Positions 8,021 through 19,000 of a DNA stretch of 28,090 nt are shown here, in pieces. The position numbers and the translations under genes are program-made. The stretch spans positions 1 through 28,090 of the forward strand of contig JAACJO010000079.1 of the NCBI GenBank assembly GCA_013368445.1. The letters are read 5' to 3'. Positions within the stretch are counted from its first letter, which is position 1; each line of letters opens with the position of its first letter. The stretch is from Leucocoprinus leucothites. Lineage: Eukaryota; Basidiomycota; Agaricomycetes; Agaricales; Agaricaceae. The notes below the pieces were generated by a model. It made no database searches. It was not told the origin of the DNA and saw only the letters and a list, made by a program, of their open reading frames with translations.

Positions 8021-11000
8021 TACCACGACGACGGTGGACAAGGTGGAGGGTAGACTCCTTCTAAACACTGTGGTAAGAGATCCGCATGCCACTACGAAGA
8101 GGCAAGACAACGTCGAGGATAGGTTCTCCCTGTACGGCGTAGTCCGAGACGTGACGACCGCCCTCCAGACTTTGACGAAGATTTGGATGACGCCGTGGGG
8201 ACGAAGCGTAGGCCTCTTCTGAGTGTGGTGGTCAGAGATCTGTATGCAAATGCGAAACCGAAGGACTAGGTGGAGGGTAGGCTCTCCCTGTACGTTGTAG
8301 TCCGAGACCTGACCCGCCTCCTCGAGACTTTGATGGATATTTGCATGCCACCACGGAGACGAACTATAGACTCCCTCTGAATGTAGTAGTCAGAGATCTG
8401 CATGCCACCACGAAGACGAAGGACAAGGTGAAGGATGAACTCACCTTGAGTATTATAATCATAGACGTGATGGCCGTCCTCGAAGCCTGGACGAAAATTT
8501 TCACGCTACCACGGAGACGATGTGTACACTTGTTCTGAATGTTATAGTCAGATATCTGTTTGCCACTACGAAGACAAAGGACAAGGTGAAGGATAGGCTC
8601 ACCCTGCGTATTGTAATCGGGCCGTCCTCGAGACCTCGACGAGGATCTACCATGAAGGCATAGGACGGGATGGGGGGTGGGCCCGTCCTGTGCGCTGTAG
8701 GTTCGGGACGTGACGACCGCCCTCGAGGCATTGGCGGGGATTTACGTGCCACCACGGAGGCAGAGCGTAGAGTCCTTCTAGACGTTGTGATTAGTGATCT
8801 ACATAGCTCCACGAAGACGAAGAGGAGGTAGAAGAGATTCTCACCCCCACTATTATAATTAAAGGCGTGGCTAGCCGCCTTCGAGGTCTTGGTGAAAAAA
8901 GAAAGGCTTGCATGCTGCCACGGAGGGGAAGTGTGGACCCCTTCTACGCGTGGTAGTGAGAAATCTGCATGCTACAACGAAGACGCAGAAGAAGACTGAG
9001 GGTAAGCTCACCCTGTATGCGGTAGCTCGAGATGTGACTAGCTATCCTTTACATCTTGATGAAAATTGGATACCACCACGGAAACGGAGCATAGGCATCT
9101 TCTGGATGTTGTAGTCAGAAAACTGCTTGCGACCATGAAGACGAAGGGACAAGGTGAAGTTCCGACTCACCATAAGCGCTGGAAGCCGAGACGTGGTAAC
9201 GGCTGCCTTCGAGATCTTGACGAAAATCTGCATACTACCACGAAGACGAAGAAAAAAAGTGAAGGAAGCGCTCACCTTCACCACTGTAACCAACGGCGTC
9301 GCCAGCCTCCATCGAATTCTTGACGAAAATTTGCATTCCACCACGGAGACGGAGCGGAGACGCCTTCTAGACGTCGTGGTTAGTTAAAACTGCATCTCAC
9401 TAAGACGAGGAAAAAGTGAAGTAAACGCTCACCTTCACCACTGAAACCAATGACGTCGCCGACCTCCATCGAAGTCTTGACGAAAATTTGCATTCCACCA
9501 CGTAGACGGAGCGGAGACGCCTTCTAGACGTCGTGGTTAGTTAAAACTGCATCTCACTAAGACGAGGAAAAAGTGAAGTAAACGCTCACCTTCACCGCTG
9601 AAATAAACCGGCGTCGCCGGTCTCCTTCAAAGACTTGACGAAGATCTGCATTCCACCACGCAGAAGGAGCGAAGACTCCTGCTAGATGTTGCAGTTAGCT
9701 ATCGCCATGCCACAAAGACGAAGAAAAGAGTGAAGGAAATGTTCACCTTCACCACTGCAACCAACGACGTCGCCGACGTCCACCAAAGGCCCGACGAAAA
9801 TTTGCGTTCCACCACGGAGTGCAGACTCGTTCTAGATGTTGAAGTTGGTTACCAGCATGCCACAAAGACGAAGAAAGAGGTGGAGGCTATGCTCACCTTA
9901 TCACTGCAACCAATGACGTGGCCGGTTTCCTTCAAAGTCTTGACGAAAATTTGCATTCCACCACGGAGAAGGAGCGAAGACTCCTTCAAGTGGTTGTATC
10001 AGTTAATTACGTGCTACAACGACGAAGAAAGAGTGAAGGAAATGCTCACCTTCACCACTGCAACCAACGACGTCGCCGACCTCCATCAAAGTCTTGACGA
10101 AGATCTGCATTCCACCACGCAGGAGGAGCGAAGGCTCCTGTAAGTGGTTGCAGTTAGTTAACTACGTGCTACAACGACGAAGAAAAAGTGAAGGGAATGC
10201 TCACCTTCACCACTGAAACCAACGACGTCGCCGACCTCCATCAAAGTCTTGACGAAGATCTGCATTCCACCACGCAGGAGGAGCGAAGGCTCCTGTAAGT
10301 GGTTGCAGTTAGTTAACTACGTGCTACAACGACGAAGAAAAAGTGAAGGGAATGCTCACCTTCACCACTGAAACCAACGACGTCGCCGACCTCCATCAAA
10401 GTCTTGACGAAAATTTGCATTCCACCACGCAGAAGAGGCGGAGAAGTTTCTAGATGCCATGGTTAGTTAATTGCGCCCCACAAAGACGAACAAAAGGTGG
10501 AGGCTACGCTCACCTTCATCACTGCAACCAACAATGTCGGCGACCTCCTTGAAAGTCTTGACGAATGTCTGCATACCATCACAGAGAAGGAGTGAAGGCT
10601 CCTTCAAGTGGTTGAAGTTAGTGAACTGCATGCCACAACGACGAAGAAAAAGGTGAAGAGAATGCTCACCTTCACCACTGGAACCAGCGACGTCGCCGAC
10701 CTCCATCAAAATCTTGACGAAAATTTGCATTCCACCACGGAGAAGGAGCGAAGACTCCTTTAAGTGGTTGGTTGCAGTTAGTGATCGGCATGCCACGAAG
10801 ATGAAGAAAAAGTGAAGGGAATATTCACCTTCACCACTGTAACCCACGGCGACGCCGACCTCCTTTAGGCCTTGACGAATATCTGCATACTGCCACGGAG
10901 ACGGAGAGGAGACCCCTTTAAATTGTTGTAGCTAGTTAATTACATGCCACAACGACGAAGAAAAAGCGAAGAAATGCTCACCTTCACTGTTGTAACCAAC

Positions 11001-12063
11001 GAAGTTGCCGGCCTCTATTAGTGTCTTGACGAAGATCTACATTCCACCGCGCAGAAAGAGCGAAGGCTCTTGTAAGTGGTTGCAGTTAGTCATCGGCATG
11101 CCACTGAGACGAAGAAAGGTGAGGGAAACACTCACCTCTACCACTGCAGCCAACGACGTCGCCGGTCTCCTCCAAAGTCTTGACGAAGATCTACATTCCA
11201 CCACGCAGGAGGAGCGAAGGCTCCTGTAAGTGGTTGCAGTTAGTTAACTACGTGCTACAACGACGAAGAAAAAGTGAAGGAAATGCTCACCTTCACCACT
11301 GCAACCAACGACGTCGCCAGTCTCCTCGAAAGTCTTGACGAAAATTTGCATTCCACCACGGAGACGGAGCGAAGACTCCTTCAAGTGGTTGCAGTTAGTC
11401 ATCGGCATGCCACTGAGACGAAGAAGGGTGAGGGAAACACTCACCTCTATCACTGCAACCAACGACGTCGCCAGTCTCCTCGAAAGTCTTGACGAAAATT
11501 TGCATTCCACCACGGAGAAGTGGAAGAGTCTTCTAGACGCCATGGTTAGTTAACTGCACTCCACAAAGACGAAGAAAAAATGAAGTAAATATTCACCTTC
11601 ACCGCTGCGACCAACGACGTCGCCGACGTCCGTTAGTGTCTTGACAAAAATTTCCATGCTGCCACGGAGAACGAGCGGAGACCCCTTCTAGTTGTTGCAG
11701 TCAGTTATCGCATTGCTACGAAGGCGAAGGAAAAGGTGAAGGATATGCTCACCTTTACTATATTAATCCAAGACGTCGGCCGTCCTTGACGTCTTCACGA
11801 AGATTTTGCACGCCACCACGGAGAAGGAGCGAAGACTCCTTCTAGATGTTGCAGTTGGTTATCGGCATGCCACAAAGACGAAGGAAAAGCTGGAGGAAAA
11901 GCTGACCATGCATCTTATAATCGGAGATCTGATGACCACCGCCCTCGAGATATTGCTGAAGGCTTGCACCCCTCCACCAGGACGCAGGAAGAGGTGGACG
12001 ATATACCAGCTCTTTCTTATATAATCAGAAAGAGTGCGTCCATTCCTCGAGCTGCTTGCCAGC
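8021..12063 (-). repeat. ~155-bp tandem array made of degenerate polyubiquitin-gene fragments
   Basis: A recurring CTCACC anchor on the plus strand occurs at 8440, 8598, 8840, 9007, 9166, 9271, 9428, 9585 and then every 150-159 bp to 11748, with related anchors at 8126, 8284 and 11902: about 25 units, two or three of them shortened. Read on the minus strand, units encode ubiquitin-junction remnants: [16 protein letters not shown] at 9119-9063, [13 protein letters not shown] near 9250, [19 protein letters not shown] near 10730. At 8062-8021 the DNA still spells KESTLHLV followed by a shifted RLRGG. The normal ubiquitin tail plus next head is [26 protein letters not shown]. Each unit holds two such partial junctions, with residues ~8-56 mostly missing. 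Since 155 is not a multiple of 3 and stops abound, it is not coding. Confidence 0.85.
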
Positions 12064-12100
12064 GACATTCAAGCCTTTGGTGACCAAAACAGTCAGTGGA
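11990..12100 (-). pseudogene. Longer ubiquitin-gene fragment at the inner end of the left array
   Basis: The minus strand from ~12090 reads a degraded stretch corresponding to ubiquitin ...[31 protein letters not shown] is intact at 12063-12046. One added base then shifts the frame, after which GRTLSDY can be read. It is followed by a decayed LRLRGG and MQ-like start. This piece covers roughly ubiquitin residues 40-76, more than any array unit, and marks the 5' end of the array in the ubiquitin sense. Frameshifts and a stop rule out function. Confidence 0.8.
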
Positions 12101-12930
12101 TATTTCTGTTGACGACAAAAAATAGCTGACTTATTCTAGGATTCCATCAGGGTACCAAGCTTTCGGTAGAATGGCCACGATTCCGAACAGTTTGGGAAAG
12201 CGACAAAGAGAGAAAGAGGGAGGTGTTTCGACTGAGAAGAGAGTTCTCAAAGGCTAACTATGACTGTGGAGAGCTGACTGTAAAGTCTAGCTGTGCGTCG
12301 ACGAAAACGTCTGACGATGATCATGCGACGCCGACAATAATGTCTGACGTAGTATGCAGGATAGTTAGCCATGGTGAGTAGGGAAGATGGAAATCAATCT
12401 GAGTGATCGCTTCTGGCAGTCGTTGACAAATAATGGTAAATATCGCGACAAGGCTGTGGGCAAACAAGTGTACATACTGGAGGGACTTGTCCTCGAAGTT
12501 AGTAATCCAACCAGCCTATGAGACGATATTACCCTCCTCTAGTGATTTTAAATGACGTCTCGTCTCGCGTCAAAGACACACAATGCTATTGATGCGCTAA
12601 ATCACAGTAAGTGAATCAATGGACAAGTTGATTAGAGAATCTTGTCCAAGGGAATGTCTTCGAGGGCGAATGCTTCACCAAATATCACACTTGTGGGCCT
12701 ATTACCCAAGTTTCAGATATGCGTTGCTAGTCTCACGACACCAATCAACGAAAGCACGAAGAAGACGATATCATATTCGAGGGTCAAGAGGCATACGACG
12801 CGTGCACGGGCAAAACATAGCATAGCGTAACAAAAGAAGTGCAACAAGGATCAGTAATTCGAGAGAGGAACGCGGGAACAAAAAAAAAAAGGCGGAAAAG
12901 AGTCCAAGAGCACGACGGAACACACGAGAG
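12064..12930. repeat. Inner, non-array part of the left terminal inverted repeat
   Basis: About 870 bp matches the reverse complement of 26360-27224 at well over 90% by eye, with a few small indels (for example CATATCTGAAAC here versus CATGAAAC there). It contains paired CGTCAGAC motifs 33 bp apart, an A-run near 12882-12892 and a conserved 41-codon ORF. Similarity to the right arm fades between about 12900 and 12940. Confidence 0.85.
12247..12372 (-). CDS. 41-aa arginine-rich ORF in the left inverted repeat
   Basis: It starts with MANYPAYYVRHYC, carries three Arg triplets or pairs and ends STVIVSL. The reading frame and sequence are the same in the right arm (26917-27042). Conservation may simply follow DNA identity of the two arms, so coding is unproven. 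The ATG has a good context (CACCATGG). Confidence 0.2.
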   Translation of the reverse strand: MANYPAYYVRHYCRRRMIIVRRFRRRTARLYSQLSTVIVSL

Positions 12931-13044
12931 AGAGGAAACGAAGATAATAAACGAAGACGAGAAGAATATGCGTCCAAGAACACCGCGAAACACAGAACGT
13001 ACAAACAACATAGAGATTAGAGAGGAGACTTTCCGCGAAATGAG

Positions 13045-15246
13045 CTACGCAACAGGAAGAATATGAGGGATACTAGGCGGGCGGCCGAAATAATTAAAAA
13101 AGACTTGGCAATAATGATTGGCGGCCAGTTTCTCCACTCGGTCAAACTTCAGTATATCCCAGTGCTCTTTTCCACTGAGCTCGTAGCAATAAGTGACATT
13201 TGCCAATTCCAAACAGACTCCTGGCCATCCCTGGATAATCCGGTGAAAAGCACGGAAACGAACACGACGTTCACGCCAGTCAGGAGTGGCAAGCCCTGAA
13301 GTAGTCGGAAGAACAGCCATCATTATGACGTCATTTGACCACATATCTGCGTGCAACTGTGTACGCTTAGTTTCACCGTCGGGTGTCTTCCAGATATTGC
13401 CCATTACACATCGATCGAGAGCTAATAGCTCTAGGCGGAAGTTGTGCTCTTGAATGTCCCAGGTAATTCGTTTGCGATCCAGCGAGGTAAGATTCAAGAT
13501 CTGGCCAGTCGCTGCGCGTTTCCAAACTACTTTCGAGTCCCATTTGACCTCGTGATAATCGGCTTTCTGGGGGAGTGTTATAGTGAATATTTCCTTTGCC
13601 TGGTTATGCGCATTGATGGAACGGGCGCGACGTTTTGATCCTGGTTCCTTCGACGATGCGGGATTGTTACGCCGAGTATCCGTTCGATGAAGCTCGAGAT
13701 CCAAAGAAGTGTTGTGGAGGAAGCTCCGCCATTGGTGGGGAGTGGGAAGGGGTTGAGTGCGATCGCGATCCCCGATTAATCCAATCCACGACATCCGAAT
13801 TGTTAGCCATGCGAGTGTCCAGGAAATGTTATCTTCCTCCTTGTCCTTGCAGAAGAGCCGTGGGGGTGGAAATGCGTATCCATGGAAGAGATCTCGTTTC
13901 GGATGATCAACAAGCAGACTGTCGTCACGCTGAATGGCTGCCAGAGCCTCGCTCCAGACAGGCAGCGCCTTGGAAATGTTCGGTGACTCGAGTTCTTTGA
14001 AAGCTTCGTTGTTAACTTGAATCTGGGATGCGACTCGTACGGTGGTTGCTTTTTTGGAGTCTTGAGAAATTTAATGTATGAGTGAAGCAATTTGTACAAA
14101 CGAATCTACTCACATGGCTCGGTTCGCGCTCGATGCACCTCCTGGCGTGAGGGCTGAGACTGTTGATGTTGACCCGGAGAAGGGGTGGCTTTAACGTTGT
14201 CGAGGAATCGAAGGTCGAGATTGCCGGCTTTCCATCGTTCAATCGTAGTGTGGATTTCACGAGACAGTGGCCCCTGATAAAAGACGTGTGATTTCTCCCA
14301 CTCTTTCATATTGATACGTTGTTTGGGATGAGTTAATGTACGCTCCTCGACGATGGTAATGTCATCGGGGAGCTGGACCGGCCTGCGGACATACCAGACC
14401 GGCACACCTCTGATATACATGTCGAAGAGGACAGGGGGCCGGTCAGTAACGCATCCGAGGATCGAGTTGTCGACGGAGCGAGGATTAGTGGAAGCAGGGA
14501 GCTTATCCCACTTGTTGATCTTGTCGAGGAGAGCGCGCGTTTGTAGCATGTACCGCTGTGCGGCAGTGACGGTCATCAACGTGTCGAGGAAAGGTTGAGG
14601 GATGTACCGAAGGGAAGAAGTGCAGGTAATCATGTTTCTTGCACTTTCCTGAAGCCTCTGGTTATCTAATCCATTCATGCAGCGACAAGTATCCACTTCC
14701 TCCATCAAACTCATACGTATAGCATAGAATTCATCAACAATACTCTTCCGAACAAGGCCAACTTGAAGCCCAGCATCCGCCTCCCAATCACTCTCAGTCA
14801 AATCCCACCACAGCCAACGGAGCTTATGACTCTGTAGATCCATCGGGGACGGTTTGCGCAAAACATACGCGAAGTGCTCTTGCTCGTCGAAGTACCACTG
14901 GGGCCATTGAGCCCAGTCCTCTGCCCCCCAACGACCATCATGATACACTTTGACAACCTGCTGGCCAAGATTGACTCGAGGGAGGTAATCCGCATTCGGC
15001 GTCGTGATGACCAGCTTCTCGGCCTTGCCTCTGCTTCCAGAGTCGCTGTTCGCTGAGATGTATGTGCTACCGAGCTCACCTATCAGCTTCGCGTCTGTGG
15101 CCTGGAATGGCTCTAATGAAAAATCAGACAATTAGACAAACATGGGCGACTAAAATAATGTTGAAGACTTAAGACTTACCTCCACCAATCCTATGGTTCG
15201 GATGGAAGACCATATTTCCACGCTGATCGCGAGAGAACGGTGCCAT
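13045..15246 (-). CDS. Unknown 693-aa protein, mushroom-expanded family (intact)
   Basis: Exons 15246-15180, 15112-14114 and 14060-13045 join to 2082 nt (693 aa). The first exon (MAPFSRDQRGNMVFHPNHRI) is short; its GTAAGT...TTAG intron brings EPFQATDAKLIGEL into frame. Recognisable stretches are WGAEDWAQWPQWYFDEQ, LRWLWWDLTESDW, NKWDKLP, RPPVLFDMYIRGVPVWYVRR, ALPVWSEALAAI, HGYAFPPPRLF and HNFRLELLALDRC. From memory, unverified, this pattern (GxPVWxxRP in the middle, a Leu/Asp-rich FRxELLALD block near the C-terminus) belongs to large families of uncharacterised mushroom proteins. No catalytic motif is evident. The middle (about residues 335-365) is Pro/Gln/Ser-rich. Its stop lies ~115 bp from the left inverted repeat, and it is co-oriented with the SNF2 helicase. 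All joins keep frame, so it appears intact. Confidence 0.8.
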
Positions 15247-15755
15247 TTCGAACTAGAGTCAGGGATTAACGATAATATCAGTAGGGATGAAGCATGGTGC
15301 TCCGTAGCGACTATAAAGTCTACCCGGAGGGAAGGACAAGAACATCTCTTCCAGGTCGAGAATTATCTCTGACCTCTGCATCCATACAGACCAGAAGCTA
15401 GTGGTTACGAATAACGTACCTTGGCTGTGAAATAAAGTTTTGAGTGCTTGGTCGTGTCCGAGACGAGGCGAGGGATGTGATGGATGACGACAAGCCGGGT
15501 GTCGCATCAAGACATGCGTCGGATCAAACACATGCAAATCAATTATCGCCCGATTAGTAAGGGAGTCCCTTTATCAGATACGAGGTCAATCATGTTTAGC
15601 TAACTTGAGCGAAATTACTCCCACCGATAGCTGCTGCTCGACGGAAAAGTACTCAGTATTTCCAGAGTAAAGACTTTGATGGGATGCGGGTATTCGGAAA
15701 AAACACCTAGTCTTAAATTTGGGAAACGTGCTTCTCATCGACCTTGTTGTCGCGG
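15247..15755. other. Intergenic region upstream of the 693-aa gene
   Basis: It holds the presumed minus-strand promoter of the 693-aa gene, with TTTATAG on the reverse strand at ~15310-15318. Open frames within (for example minus 15259-15537) lack protein-like composition. I see nothing else. Confidence 0.35.
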
Positions 15756-16016
15756 ATGACTGTGCTTCATAATTGCGCTCCTCCTGTGTCAGACTTCGGT
15801 GCTCGGGGCTCGAAGAGAAAAATCAAACCATTGGATACCTACGACGACGATGATATCGCTTGCTCCGGCATGCGTCTGACCTTATTTGATCCGATGGATA
15901 GAAAAGGAAAAATAGATAAAATGTACGAAACAGCATACAGACTATACGAGAGCCGCACTACGATACAGGATGAGCAACAAAGAATTGAAACACGAAAGCA
16001 AAGCAAGAGGAAATGA
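15756..16016 (+). CDS. Small 86-aa hydrophilic protein candidate
   Basis: The ORF from ATG 15756 begins MTVLHNCAPPVSDFGARG and continues with GSKRKIKPLDTYDDDDIACS, LTLFDPMDRKGKIDKMYETA and a Lys/Arg/Gln-rich end. Composition looks like a real soluble protein: a basic patch, an acidic run, an amphipathic helix, then a basic tail that could act as a nuclear signal. It is on the opposite strand to both neighbours and its stop is 61 bp from the SNF2 stop, tail to tail. No homologue is recognised, and an upstream exon is possible. Confidence 0.35.
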   Translation: MTVLHNCAPPVSDFGARGSKRKIKPLDTYDDDDIACSGMRLTLFDPMDRKGKIDKMYETAYRLYESRTTIQDEQQRIETRKQSKRK

Positions 16017-16077
16017 CGACTACGATGATGATGTTCTGTTTACAAATACAGGCGAATGAAAAATAGGCGAGTCAGTC

Positions 16078-19000
16078 CTACTTCTTGGTCTTCGAGGGCC
16101 GATTTGCCTTGAGCGCCGATCTCGGCGGTACTCCCAGGTCACTGAGCGGTCCCGGATCCCGAGATGGTTGAATCCTGCGCTCGGAGCTTGAGGACGAAGC
16201 GCTGCCAGGAGTCTGAGATCGGGGATGTATATGTGCACCAGGGCCAATTGAATGGCTTCGAGCAATCTGACCCAACCTCGTGGCATGCGAGGATGTTCCA
16301 CGAAGATTCGGTGTAGTCGCCCGCGGAACTAAAGGACGTGGCAACATGACAGGTGGCTCCGGCACTTGGCAAGGTGTATTAAAACCCGGTAGTAGAAGTC
16401 CGTCCGAATGACCTGGATGCGATTGTACTGTCAGTGTCGTGTAAGAAATATAAAACTTAACTCTTACTCCTTTGAGTCTGAACAGGACCGGAAGATCGTC
16501 TGGAAGTGCTTGAAGAGCGTCCATAGGTTGCTTGTGAACGTCCTGTGCAATGGATATTGGTATATGGCCATCTTCGTGGAGAAAGCGCTTACCTCCGAGT
16601 TCACGAGGAAGTGACTGTTGATCGACTATGCCACGCCCTTGCGAATGACCTACACAATGGTAGACAGTTATATCAAAGTTGTTGCAGCGAAGAGTGATTC
16701 ATACCTGAGACCATGGAACGAGGGCCTTGAGCAGCATTTCCTTGACGCCGACCCGCATCAAAAGCGCTCCTGTTGCTGCGAGAGGACCGCACAGCAACGG
16801 AAGGAACAAACGTAGATACTAGGTCCACTTGGTATCGTGTACGGGCAACCACTGGGATTAGCTTACCTTGAGACATGGGAGATGGAGGTTCATTCGGTCC
16901 GCTAAAGTCGCCTTGAGAACTACCATTAGGGTATTGATCATCGTCTGCACGGTAGCCAACATCTGCGCATCCTAACTCGCCTAAATATGACTCGATCGAT
17001 CAATGATGATTGGTGGGAGATGACTGAACACTCACTGTCGCTGGTGACATCGTCAGGGTGTGCCGACACCACGCAGTTCATTGAAGCAAGATCTAAGGAG
17101 CTCTTGCAGCTGGATGACTGGTATGGAAATCAAATAACTTACCTTCATCTTGGATCGAAGGCGATGGATGGTTCACTTCGTCATCAGTTTCCATCGGACT
17201 CTCTTTGTTTGACGCTGACGAAACCGTTTTCGAGATATTGCAAGTTTACAACAACGAAGGGCTTACCATTCATTCTATTCCCTGAGTACATCCCTGCTCC
17301 GGATGCTAGTCTAGTCGGCATAACAATGTCGAGAACACTTGTGGATATAACTTACTGTTCAAGTTCATAGCCCTATCAAAATCAAGCTCCGGTTCCGATG
17401 TGGAAGAGCGAGCTAGGTGAAGGTGTGAAAAAAGTGACCAAGAAAAAATCTCCATACTTACCATAAGGATTCATTGACGATGCAGCTGATATATTACTTT
17501 CACTAACCGCCGCGTCACTGAGTGGATCAATATCCTCGTGAATTTCTCGTGGGGCATCTGCACTTTCAGTGGGCTCGTCAACGACAATCTTTCTACTTCT
17601 TTGCGTGGTCTTATTTTGTCGGGCATCTCGGGAGCCTTGTGCACTTCCAGCGTCCTTGCCATCAAATTTTCGAGTCTTGCGCTTGTTCTTGGTTCCTTGG
17701 GCGCTTTCTTCACCTTTGAAGTCTTCGGTAGGGTTGTTCTTTTGTCGATTCGCGTGCCTAGTGTTCATTCCAGAGGTAATTGGATGCGCCTCCGCGTTTT
17801 CGTGGGGTTCGTCGTCGGTCTTTCCGGTTGTGGGCTTGGTTGCTGGCTTCGGTTTTGGCTTCAGTTTTGGTTTCTTTTTCCTGCTTTCATTTGTGGAGTC
17901 GTCGGGTTCATCGTCAAGATCCTCGTTGTCCTTCTCGGTATCGGGAATATCCCCACTCAAGAGAATTTGAAGCTCTGTCAATACATTGATTAATACATAC
18001 GGTCAAGCGCTTGCACTCGCCGGCAGATACCTTCTCGTAACTCTTTGTTAACGAATGCCTCCAGCATATCCTGCTTTCCTCTTGCCACTCCGTTCATCAG
18101 CAGGTCAGCGGAGTTGTTTGCAAGGAGGTAAATGACTTTGACCTCCTTGGACTGCGGTTGACGATGAGCTCGTCCTCGAATTTGTCGTTCATCTTGAGCA
18201 GACCATGGCTGATCCTAGATAAATAATAAAGTGAATCAAAGAGATAATAATTAATTCAACGACTCACAAAAAATATGACAACATCAGCAATGGAGAGATT
18301 CAGGCCAGCTGAGCCGACGCTTGAAAAGATGAGCACGCGAGTATCACTCTTGAGGTCGTGGAATCGTTTCACGCGTTTGTCACGTTCTTGAAATGATATT
18401 TTCCCGTTGATTGCAAGGCTCGGGACGCCGTGTAGGCGGAGGATCTGTTTGATATTCGCAAGTTATTGAAAAGCTCGAGTAAAGACAGCTACTCACATTC
18501 TGGAGGAGTGGGGCCATTGACGGGAACTCAGCATAGATGATTATGCGACGTTTCCTGCTGATCTTGTGTCGAGGAATGGAGGGAATGTCCGGAAATATAG
18601 GCTCGCCTTCCTCGAAATGGACATCTTCAACATCATCATTGGTAAGATAATGGCGACACAGACGGGCGCAAACATCCATCTTTGTGCTCCGGATTGGTTC
18701 CCATTCATCGAGTGATGCAACGACAGGTAACGATTCTGAGGGGTCGTCCTTCGCATAACCGACTGCAAGGCGATACTCGAGATAAAATTTCTTTATAATC
18801 GTCAGGAAGAGAAAATCATAGTCTCTCATCACTCGCCTTCGTCTGTATCTTCGCGGTAGATGCTCCCAGTAAGCTGCGCAGGGCGTTAATCTCAACTCGT
18901 GACCAGAATGTTTGATTGCAACTGACTCAGCTTTGGCCGCTTCAGCTCGCTCTTCGATGATTTGATTCTCCCTTTCAGTTAGATTGAGAACGCCAAAGAT

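Noticed and set aside
7995..12024. Many open frames of 60-137 codons inside the array as genes
   Set aside because: They are frame samples of a non-triplet-period repeat, rich in shifts and stops; none gives a full ubiquitin or other intact protein.
8021..12030. Regularly spaced repeats as a CRISPR-like array
   Set aside because: Units are 155 bp with no short-repeat/spacer alternation, and the sequence is eukaryotic; similarity to ubiquitin junctions explains the unit.
8021..12063. A functional polyubiquitin gene
   Set aside because: Most of the 76-residue core is missing from each unit, the period is 155 not 228 bp, and frames are broken.
12642..12830. ORF starting MSKGMSSRANASPN, also present at 26381-26647 on the minus strand
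   Set aside because: Shared because the arms are inverted copies; the frame differs downstream between arms, so coding is not supported.
17522..17993. Plus-strand hydrophobic ORFs (membrane-protein-like)
   Set aside because: They are antisense to the Lys/Pro-rich exon of the SNF2 helicase; the minus-strand reading fits splicing and family.
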